Assembly (NCBI RefSeq): GCF_018687635.1
Contig: NZ_CP061300.1
Span: 372,001 to 436,000 of the forward strand
Direction of reading: 5' to 3'
Length of the DNA: 64,000 nucleotides
Origin: Polynucleobacter sp. MWH-Braz-FAM2G
GTDB taxonomy: Bacteria; Pseudomonadota; Gammaproteobacteria; Burkholderiales; Burkholderiaceae
Below, one piece after another: positions 57,806 to 64,000 of the stretch. Both the position numbers and the translations under genes were made by a program. The notes under the pieces are model-generated. The model was not told the DNA's origin, ran no database searches, and worked only from the letters and a program-made list of their open reading frames with translations. How positions within the stretch are numbered: the first letter of the stretch is position 1; each line of letters opens with the position of its first letter.

Positions 57806-57848
57806 CAGTTTTTGATATTTCAAGCAATTTTGAGGGGATAATGGAGCA

Positions 57849-58925
57849 ATGAGCACAATTGAAAATAATGCAGAGCATTCACCTCATATTTTGGTTTTAG
57901 GAATGGGAGGTACGATTGCTGGGGTAGCCGGTAGGCCTGCTGAAAATCCCATGCAATATGAAGCTGGACAGATTGAAATTGCTTCCTTGTTGGCGCATAT
58001 TCAAGCAGCTGTACCTGGGGATATCAAGCTTGTTTCCCAGCAGGTAGCCAATATCAATAGTCGAAATCTGACGGAACCATTATTGAGCCTTCTTGGCGAG
58101 ACTGTAAGAGTGGCCCTTGATAATTCAATGGTCAAAGGGATAGTGATCACTCACGGAACAGATACGATTGAAGAAACTGGGGTCTTTTTGCAGCTGACTT
58201 GCGGGAAATTTGCTCAAAATTTAGGCAAAAGAGTGATCCTAACCGGAGCTATGTTACCCGCCAATGCTCCTAAAGCGGATGGGCCATCCAACCTATTGGA
58301 TGCCATTCGTTGGGCTTCTACTCCCATTGATAATTGTCCTGGTGGCATATATGCCGTCATGCATGGTAGGGGGTGTTTGGCCATGGACTTGGCTAAACGG
58401 CATGGAACTGCCTTAAATGCACCTATTCAGGCGTCTCCCAGTAGTTCGGTAGGTCTTATTAATCCGTCTTGGTTATCGGGGGTGAAAGCGGTTCAAGCCC
58501 TCTGGAATGAGGATTTGCCTATTCCTAAGGGAAATGAGTGGCCTTGGGTGGAAATATTGACTAGCCATGCTGGCGCACGTTCAGAAACAATCACTCACTG
58601 GCTAAGTTCTAAGGTTAAGGGGCTAGTCCTTGCAGGAACGGGTATGGGTGGCTTTCATGATGCGTGGAGGGAATCTCTGGTTGCAGCAGTTAAACATGGG
58701 ATTGCTCTAGTTAGAACAAGTAGAACGGGGGCCGGTGAAACGGCGCAGGATCTTCCAGAGGCTGACATCGTTGGGTGCTTGGCGTCGGGCAGTCTTTCTG
58801 CCCCTAGGGCCAGAATTGCGCTCCAATTGGCCTTGAATGCTGAAAAACAAGCTCAATCAGCGGGTAAATCCCTGACTTGGCAGGATTTTTTTGCTAGAAT
58901 AGCAGTCTTGCCAGTAATTCGGTAA
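57849..58925 (+). CDS. ansA: L-asparaginase
   Basis: A 358-residue asparaginase hydrolysing asparagine to aspartate and ammonia. The first catalytic Thr is in GMGGTIAG and the second in [12 protein letters not shown]; the Lys partner is in [10 protein letters not shown]. No signal peptide, so it is cytoplasmic. It is preceded by GGAG 5 bases before the ATG and diverges from lexA. Confidence 0.92.
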   Translation: MSTIENNAEHSPHILVLGMGGTIAGVAGRPAENPMQYEAGQIEIASLLAHIQAAVPGDIKLVSQQVANINSRNLTEPLLSLLGETVRVALDNSMVKGIVITHGTDTIEETGVFLQLTCGKFAQNLGKRVILTGAMLPANAPKADGPSNLLDAIRWASTPIDNCPGGIYAVMHGRGCLAMDLAKRHGTALNAPIQASPSSSVGLINPSWLSGVKAVQALWNEDLPIPKGNEWPWVEILTSHAGARSETITHWLSSKVKGLVLAGTGMGGFHDAWRESLVAAVKHGIALVRTSRTGAGETAQDLPEADIVGCLASGSLSAPRARIALQLALNAEKQAQSAGKSLTWQDFFARIAVLPVIR

Positions 58926-58989
58926 GCGCTGAAAAGCGGTTGTAAAAGTGTTGTATGCAGTACCTACAATTTGTTACTACCTTGTCACA

Positions 58990-59033
58990 CTGGCGCTGAG
59001 TTCGCAACCATCAGAACTTAGCAAGACGCCCAG
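58990..59033 (+). promoter_or_regulatory. Candidate structured leader of rpsF
   Basis: Between ansA and rpsF, CTGGCG pairs with CGCC(C)AG and inside it GAGTTC pairs with GAACTT, making a two-part stem with an asymmetric internal loop. S6-S18 autoregulatory leaders are known before rpsF in many bacteria; I cannot confirm the characteristic CCG motif, so this is a suggestion. Confidence 0.35.
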
Positions 59034-59059
59034 GTGACTTTATCCTTAAGGAGTGTTTG

Positions 59060-59434
59060 ATGCGTCATTATGAAATCGTCTTTATCGTCCATCCGGACCA
59101 AAGCGAGCAAGTGCCAGCGATGATTGATCGCTACAAAGCTACATTAGCAGCTGCGGGCGGCAAAATTCATCGTATTGAAGATTGGGGTCGTCGTCAGATG
59201 GCTTACATGATCGACAAACTTGCTAAAGCCCACTACGTTTGCATGAACATTGAGTGTGACCAGAAAACTCTGGAAGAGCTCGAGCATGCGTTCAAATTTA
59301 ACGATGCTGTTTTGCGTCACCTCATTATCAAGACTAAGAAAGCTGAAACAGAGCCTTCCATCATGATGAAAGAAGTGCAACGTGAAGAAGCGCGCAAATC
59401 AGCTCAATCCGAAGCTCCTGTAGCAGCGGAATAA
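59060..59434 (+). CDS. rpsF: 30S ribosomal protein S6
   Basis: A 124-residue S6, beginning [25 protein letters not shown]; binds S18 and the central domain of 16S rRNA. The strong AAGGAG 8 bases before the ATG decides the start over the TTG one codon earlier. First gene of rpsF-priB-rpsR-rplI. Confidence 0.98.
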   Translation: MRHYEIVFIVHPDQSEQVPAMIDRYKATLAAAGGKIHRIEDWGRRQMAYMIDKLAKAHYVCMNIECDQKTLEELEHAFKFNDAVLRHLIIKTKKAETEPSIMMKEVQREEARKSAQSEAPVAAE

Positions 59435-59493
59435 GTTAGAAATTTGAAGAGGAATACACAGACTAGAAAACGTATAAGAGAAGCGGAGTGGCG

Positions 59494-59787
59494 TTGAATC
59501 ATTTCACCCTCACTGCAATCTTGGTATCTAAAGACGCGATTCGATTTACACCTGCAGGAATACCTGTGATGCATTGTCTGCTAGAGCATAGTGGCCAAGC
59601 AAACGAGGTAGGAGTAGCAAGGAAGATTCAGATGAATGTTGAAGCCATCACAATCGGTCCGTTACAAAAGGATCTAGAGCAAATGGATTTAGGTGCTGAG
59701 GCGGTGTTTGAAGGATTCTTGGCACCCAAGACTCTACGTAATCAAAGACTTGTTTTCCATATTACCCATATTCAATTGAAAAATTAA
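59494..59787 (+). CDS. priB: Primosomal replication protein N
   Basis: A 97-residue single OB-fold DNA-binding protein of the replication-restart primosome. The start is taken as the TTG at 59494, which puts GGAG 6 bases upstream and gives the [23 protein letters not shown] opening of betaproteobacterial PriB. A GTG at 59488 is an alternative. Position between rpsF and rpsR is the standard one. Confidence 0.92.
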   Translation: MNHFTLTAILVSKDAIRFTPAGIPVMHCLLEHSGQANEVGVARKIQMNVEAITIGPLQKDLEQMDLGAEAVFEGFLAPKTLRNQRLVFHITHIQLKN

Positions 59788-59800
59788 AGAGGAAATCATC

Positions 59801-60073
59801 ATGGCGTTTGGAAAGAAACCCGATTTCAAAAAGAAACCAGCTCAGAACCCATTGTTCAAGCGTAAGCGTTATTGCCGTTTCACTGTTGCTGGCGTAGAAC
59901 AGATTGACTACAAAGATGTAGATACATTGAAGGACTTCATTGGCGAAAACGCCAAGATTACTCCTGCTCGTTTGACAGGCACAAAAGCAAAATATCAGCG
60001 TCAGTTAGACACTGCTATCAAGCGTGCTCGTTTCTTGGCTTTATTGCCATTCTCCGATCAACATAAGAAATAA
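59801..60073 (+). CDS. rpsR: 30S ribosomal protein S18
   Basis: A 90-residue basic S18 with the [27 protein letters not shown] and [18 protein letters not shown] blocks. Good AGAGGAAA ribosome binding site. Pairs with S6. Confidence 0.98.
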   Translation: MAFGKKPDFKKKPAQNPLFKRKRYCRFTVAGVEQIDYKDVDTLKDFIGENAKITPARLTGTKAKYQRQLDTAIKRARFLALLPFSDQHKK

Positions 60074-60086
60074 TTAGGAGCCCTCA

Positions 60087-60539
60087 ATGCAAATCATTCT
60101 TTTAGAAAAAGTAATTAACTTGGGCAACCTTGGCGACATCGTTCGCGTTAAAGACGGTTATGCTCGCAATTTCTTAATCCCACAACGTAAAGCTCGTCGT
60201 GCTACTGATGCAGCGATTGCTGATTTTGCAGTTCGTCGCGCTGAACTAGAAAAAGTTGCTGCTGAGAAATTGGCTGCTGCTGAAGCGATTGGCGCAAAGC
60301 TCAAAGACTTGGTTCTTGAAATCGGTCAAAAAGCTGGTGTTGACGGTCGTTTGTTTGGTTCTGTAACCAATCACGATATCGCTGATGCTTTGAAAGCTAA
60401 GGGCTTCACAATTGAGAAGTCTTCAGTACGTTTGCCTACTGGCCCATTGAAAATGGTTGGTGATCACCCTGTAGCGGTAGCTGTTCATACCGATGTTGTT
60501 GCAGACATCACTATTCGTGTAGTTGGCGAGCAAGCTTAA
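60087..60539 (+). CDS. rplI: 50S ribosomal protein L9
   Basis: A 150-residue L9 beginning [33 protein letters not shown], with the long connecting helix and the C-terminal domain including [16 protein letters not shown]. dnaB follows at 24 bases. Confidence 0.98.
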   Translation: MQIILLEKVINLGNLGDIVRVKDGYARNFLIPQRKARRATDAAIADFAVRRAELEKVAAEKLAAAEAIGAKLKDLVLEIGQKAGVDGRLFGSVTNHDIADALKAKGFTIEKSSVRLPTGPLKMVGDHPVAVAVHTDVVADITIRVVGEQA

Positions 60540-60563
60540 GTTTTAAATCTGTAAACTAGCCTC

Positions 60564-63059
60564 ATGGCTGAATCCCGTTCACGTTCCGTTACGCTGAATC
60601 CCAGCATGATGGGCTCTGGGGATGCAGTCGTGCAGGCTTTAAAAGTACCGCCACACTCTGTAGAAGCCGAGCAGTCTTTGCTCGGCGGCCTACTGATCGA
60701 TAACTCCTCTTGGGATAACCTCGGCGGAGTATTAAACGACAAAGATTTCTACCGCCCCGAACATGCTCTAATTTACAAGGTCATTGCACGTTTGGTTGGC
60801 GACAATCATCCTGCTGACGTCATCACTGTTTACGATGCGATTAAATCTGAGCAGGGTGGTGATTTAGTCAGTATTGATTACCTCAATTCATTAGCTCAAA
60901 ACACTCCTAGCGCAGCCAACATTAAAGGCTATGCTGACATCGTTCGTGACCGCAGTATTTTGCGTCGCTTGATTGAGGTCTCAGACAGTATTGTTAATTC
61001 TGCTTTTGTGCCAGAAGGTCGCACCGTAAGAACCCTTTTGGATGAGGCCGAGTCACGCATTCTTCAAATTGGTGAAGAAGGTAGTCGTAAAGCTGATTAT
61101 CTCGAGATCGAACCTTTACTAAAAACGGTGGTTGCTCGAATTGATGAGTTGTATAACCGTCAAGGCGGTAGCGATATAACGGGTATTGCTACAGGATTCA
61201 TTGATCTTGATAAGCAGACTAGTGGTTTGCAAAAAGGCGATTTGGTCATTGTGGCTGGAAGACCCTCGATGGGTAAAGCCCAACCTCTTGATGCAAAAGT
61301 AAAGACTGTAGACGGCTGGAAATTGATGGGTGACCTTAAGTTTGGTGATCGACTCGCATCGGTTGATGGTGAGCACTCCATGGTTACAGGTATCTATCCG
61401 CAGGGCATTAAGCAAATTTATAAAGTTGTTTTTTCTGATGGGCGTGAGGCTGAATGTTGCGCTGAACATCTATGGCGAGTGATGTACCGTGACTGGGCTG
61501 AGCCCAAAGTAATTGACACTGCTCGTTTAATGGAAATGTTGGGCTCTGTTCGTTATAAAAATAGGTTATGGATCGAACCTGTGACCGGAGATTTTGGGCA
61601 TACAAATGAATTACCAATTCACCCTTGGGTGTTTGGTGCTTTATTGGGTGATGGCACTCTAGCGCTCTCTCACAGCAGCGTATTGTTTTCCACAAAATCT
61701 CCCGAGCTGGTTGAGCGTATCAATGCTCTCGCGGGTTATGAGATGGAACTTGTGCATGCTAATGCTTACGATTGGAGACTGGTTTCTAAACAGCGAATTG
61801 CTGCTAATGGCGCTAGACAGTCTGTCCCAATAAATTATTTCAGGGCTGCCTTACAAGATTTAGGTGTGCTAGGTTGCAGAAGCTTTGACAAATTTATACC
61901 TGCAACTTATCTAGAGGCCAATCGGAATGCTCGACTTGCGTTATTCCAGGGTCTAATGGATACCGATGGGTGGATTGAAAAGTGGGGCTCAATTCGTTTT
62001 TGCACTGCTAGCAAGCGACTTGCTCAGGACGTTGCCACTTTAGCGAGATCCTTGGGGGGGTTCTGTTCAATCGCTAATAAACAAACTAGCTATACCTACC
62101 TAGGTGAAAAAAAACAGGGTCGCTTATCGTTTGTTTTGAATATGAGTTTTGGTGCTGGCTTTCAAGCATTTAGCTTGCCCGAAAAGAAGGAAAGATTAAG
62201 AGCGAGTTGGGATCGTCAGCGTCGCCTAACTTTCAAGAGTATTGAGCCATCAAGAGTGACTCAAGCGCAGTGTATTTCTGTAAGCCATCCTCAGAGAACT
62301 TACATTACTGATGATTATGTTGTTACGCACAACACCGCATTTGCGCTCAATATCGCTGAAAACGTTGCCCTAGCCGAAGGTTTGCCGGTTGTTGTTTTCT
62401 CGATGGAGATGTCGGGTGAGCAGTTGGCAGCGCGTCTACTTGGATCTGTTGGGCGTGTTGATCAAGGTCGTATGCGTACAGGTAAGCTCCAAGATGATGA
62501 GTGGCCACGCGTAACCGATGCGATTGCTCGTTTAAGTAATACGCAAATTTTGATTGATGAAACTGGTTCACTATCAAGTCTAGAGTTACGTGCGCGTGCT
62601 CGTCGTATAGCTAGAAACTTCGGTGGCACCCTTGGTTTGGTAGTGATAGATTACCTGCAACTGATGAGTGGTTCTGGTTCTGAAAACCGTGCAACAGAAA
62701 TTTCTGAAATCTCTCGTTCACTCAAATCACTCGCAAAAGAACTGCAGTGTCCAGTTGTGGCGCTATCTCAGTTAAATCGTGGTCTTGAACAGCGTCCCAA
62801 TAAACGTCCAATCATGTCTGACTTGCGTGAATCTGGTGCTATTGAACAAGATGCGGACTTGATTATGTTTATTTATCGTGATGAGGTATATCACCCAGAT
62901 ACCACTACCGATAAAGGCGTAGCCGAGATCATAATCGGTAAGCAGCGTAATGGTCCAATTGGTACCGTGCGTTTAAGCTGGCAAGGCCCTTATACGAAGT
63001 TTGATAATTTAGCGCTGGGTTCTATTGGTTATTCTTCGGGTGGATACGAGCCGTTCTAA
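60564..63059 (+). CDS. dnaB: Replicative DNA helicase DnaB containing an intein
   Basis: The 831-codon frame is a 479-residue DnaB interrupted by a 352-residue intein (residues 239-590). The N-terminal primase-interacting domain (about 25-125) is followed by the RecA-like domain. The Walker A sequence GRPSMGK-T is split between Lys238 and Thr591, and Walker B is VVIDYLQLM. Later motifs include SQLNRGLEQRPNKRP and DLRESGAIEQDADLIMFIYRDE. Without splicing the P-loop is destroyed and the helicase would be inactive. It follows rplI in the conserved rpsF-priB-rpsR-rplI-dnaB order. Confidence 0.97.
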   Translation: MAESRSRSVTLNPSMMGSGDAVVQALKVPPHSVEAEQSLLGGLLIDNSSWDNLGGVLNDKDFYRPEHALIYKVIARLVGDNHPADVITVYDAIKSEQGGDLVSIDYLNSLAQNTPSAANIKGYADIVRDRSILRRLIEVSDSIVNSAFVPEGRTVRTLLDEAESRILQIGEEGSRKADYLEIEPLLKTVVARIDELYNRQGGSDITGIATGFIDLDKQTSGLQKGDLVIVAGRPSMGKAQPLDAKVKTVDGWKLMGDLKFGDRLASVDGEHSMVTGIYPQGIKQIYKVVFSDGREAECCAEHLWRVMYRDWAEPKVIDTARLMEMLGSVRYKNRLWIEPVTGDFGHTNELPIHPWVFGALLGDGTLALSHSSVLFSTKSPELVERINALAGYEMELVHANAYDWRLVSKQRIAANGARQSVPINYFRAALQDLGVLGCRSFDKFIPATYLEANRNARLALFQGLMDTDGWIEKWGSIRFCTASKRLAQDVATLARSLGGFCSIANKQTSYTYLGEKKQGRLSFVLNMSFGAGFQAFSLPEKKERLRASWDRQRRLTFKSIEPSRVTQAQCISVSHPQRTYITDDYVVTHNTAFALNIAENVALAEGLPVVVFSMEMSGEQLAARLLGSVGRVDQGRMRTGKLQDDEWPRVTDAIARLSNTQILIDETGSLSSLELRARARRIARNFGGTLGLVVIDYLQLMSGSGSENRATEISEISRSLKSLAKELQCPVVALSQLNRGLEQRPNKRPIMSDLRESGAIEQDADLIMFIYRDEVYHPDTTTDKGVAEIIIGKQRNGPIGTVRLSWQGPYTKFDNLALGSIGYSSGGYEPF
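61278..62333 (+). mobile_element. DnaB class 3 intein with LAGLIDADG homing endonuclease
   Basis: A 352-residue in-frame insert between the P-loop Lys and Thr codons. It starts with Ala, not Cys or Ser, so the usual first acyl shift cannot occur. The class 3 W-C-T signature is present: Trp66 in block B (AEHLW), Cys332 in block F (QCISV) and Thr as the first residue after the insert. It ends in His351-Asn352. Two dodecapeptide motifs, ALLGDGTLA (121-129) and GLMDTDGW (225-232), with their catalytic Asp residues, indicate an intact homing endonuclease. The element is therefore probably still able to home into intein-free dnaB alleles. Confidence 0.93.
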
Positions 63060-63093
63060 AAGAAAAACTTATTCAATAACTTAGAGATAAAAG

Positions 63094-63121
63094 AAAAAGC
63101 CTCGCATTGCGAGGCTTTTTT
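63094..63121. terminator. Terminator after dnaB
   Basis: Stem AAAAAGCCTCGC / GCGAGGCTTTTT with a 4-base center and T-runs on both sides; serves dnaB and the convergent small gene. Confidence 0.85.
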
Positions 63122-63151
63122 CATATTGCAGAGAAGATTCTCCAAGTATCC

Positions 63152-63418
63152 TTATTTGGCACCTTCACACTTTTTAATAGAGGCAGCCTTAGCAGCGCCA
63201 TATAGTGGCTTACCATCTTTGCTAACCGCCTTGGCTTCACAATCATTTGGTTTAGCATCGCCCATACATTTTTTAATAGAAGCATCTTTAGCAGCGCCAT
63301 ACAACGGCTTACCATCTTTACTTACTGCCTTGGCTTCACAAGCTGCCTGATCGGCAAATGCGTAAGTCGGAAGTGCAAAACTGAGTGCAATACTTAAAGC
63401 GGTAATGATTTTTTTCAT
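63152..63418 (-). CDS. Small exported two-repeat protein, PsiF-like
   Basis: An 88-residue protein with a signal peptide (cleavage near AFA, about residue 22). The mature part is two near-identical repeats of the form CEAKAVSKDGKPLYGAA-KxASIKKC, 33 residues apart, each bounded by two cysteines that could form a disulfide. The C-x-A...L-x-G-A...C spacing resembles the PsiF repeat, seen in E. coli PsiF. The ATG at 63418 has AAGGAG at 8 bases; an ATG two codons earlier is too close to it. Function unknown. Confidence 0.75.
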   Translation of the reverse strand: MKKIITALSIALSFALPTYAFADQAACEAKAVSKDGKPLYGAAKDASIKKCMGDAKPNDCEAKAVSKDGKPLYGAAKAASIKKCEGAK

Positions 63419-63489
63419 GCTCATTCTCCTTAATAGTTGGATGTACTTCTGCTGCAGATAGACACTACGATTGATTCTAATCTTAAATA

Positions 63490-64000
63490 CTAGTTCTGTT
63501 TCACAATCATATTCTGAGATGCCACTGGAGTTGGGAATCCGGCTGCAGCAAGCGCTTCACTCATGACTCGGTTGCTATCAAAATATACCTGCCAATAATG
63601 ATCATTGTTGCAATATGGGCGAACGGACAAGACCGGGCCTACTAGATTGAACTCTAAAATATTTACCTCAACAGCTGGCTCCTGAAGAACATTAGGAATT
63701 GCTGCAATCTTTTCGCGCAGTAAAGACATTGCAGCATTTTGATCGGCGGCACCCGAGAGTTGGCACTTAAGATCAACGCGACGATAAGGGCTGTTACTAA
63801 AATTTTGGATAGTGTCACCCAAAATCTTGGTATTGCCAATCATGGTGGCAATATTGTCTGGTGTATAGATAGTTGAGGAGAACAAACCAATCTCTTTGAC
63901 GGTACCAGTAACTCCGCCTGCAGTAATAAAGTCCCCCACTTTAAATGGACGCAACACAATTACAAATACCCCTGCTGCAAAGTTAGAGAGTAAACCTGCC
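63490..64000 (-). CDS. MscS-family mechanosensitive channel, N-terminus beyond the window
   Basis: The 170 C-terminal residues of a small-conductance mechanosensitive channel. The pore-helix end SNFAAGVFVIVLRPFKVGDFI is followed by the beta-domain GVTGTVKEIGLFSSTIYTPDN and NTKILGDTIQNFS. The frame is open to the window edge, so the start and membrane helices are outside. It protects cells against hypo-osmotic shock. Confidence 0.93.
   Translation of the reverse strand, partial: AGLLSNFAAGVFVIVLRPFKVGDFITAGGVTGTVKEIGLFSSTIYTPDNIATMIGNTKILGDTIQNFSNSPYRRVDLKCQLSGAADQNAAMSLLREKIAAIPNVLQEPAVEVNILEFNLVGPVLSVRPYCNNDHYWQVYFDSNRVMSEALAAAGFPTPVASQNMIVKQN

Overview
The window looks like chromosomal DNA from a Burkholderiaceae betaproteobacterium, most likely a Polynucleobacter or close relative. 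The reasons are a moderate GC content that reads as mid-40s percent, dense short-spaced genes, and gene orders typical of that family: yceD-rpmF-plsX-fabHDG-acpP-fabF-mucD-lepA-lepB-rnc-era-recO-pdxJ-acpS-nagZ, uvrC-pgsA-tRNA-Gly-tRNA-Cys, and rpsF-priB-rpsR-rplI-dnaB. The naming is inference from gene content; no 16S gene is present. No prophage, insertion sequence or CRISPR array was seen.

Positions 1-3090 hold a minus-strand operon preceded by two near-perfect Fur boxes. It encodes a beta-barrel-like exported protein, a 59-residue protein, an exported FMN-binding protein, an ApbE flavin transferase and a histidine-bearing four-helix membrane protein. Together they look like an iron-regulated flavin-dependent electron-transfer module at the envelope. 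Positions 3160-11500 carry mixed genes: an exported nuclease, a lytic transglycosylase, an FKBP isomerase, an uncharacterised DUF6352-like protein, an MFS transporter, monomeric isocitrate dehydrogenase and a BLUF blue-light sensor.

Positions 11500-28200 are rich in molybdenum biology: msrP, a two-subunit molybdenum hydroxylase, msrQ, and moaA-mobA-moeA. Between them lie a lipocalin, a metallo-beta-lactamase-fold protein, an RsuA-like pseudouridine synthase, a pterin dehydratase, SRAP, a parvulin, thyA-folA and fdxA. Next to fdxA is a ferredoxin-NADP reductase gene that appears to have lost its whole middle by an in-frame deletion. msrP and msrQ, usually adjacent, are separated here by about 6.4 kb.

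Positions 28200-50800 are core housekeeping: rne with a long structured leader, rluC, a phosphatase, sppA, an RsmI-like methylase, maf, and then the fatty-acid, translation and RNA-processing cluster. Positions 50800-58900 hold an acetyltransferase, efp with its rhamnosyltransferase gene earP, uvrC, pgsA, two tRNAs, a lipoprotein, lexA and ansA. earP and uvrC diverge from start codons that share two bases.

Positions 58900-64000 hold the rpsF operon and dnaB. The dnaB gene is interrupted exactly in its P-loop by a 352-residue intein with the hallmarks of the class 3 mechanism and a LAGLIDADG homing endonuclease; this is the most striking element in the window. A small two-repeat exported protein and a MscS-family channel cut by the window edge close the region.
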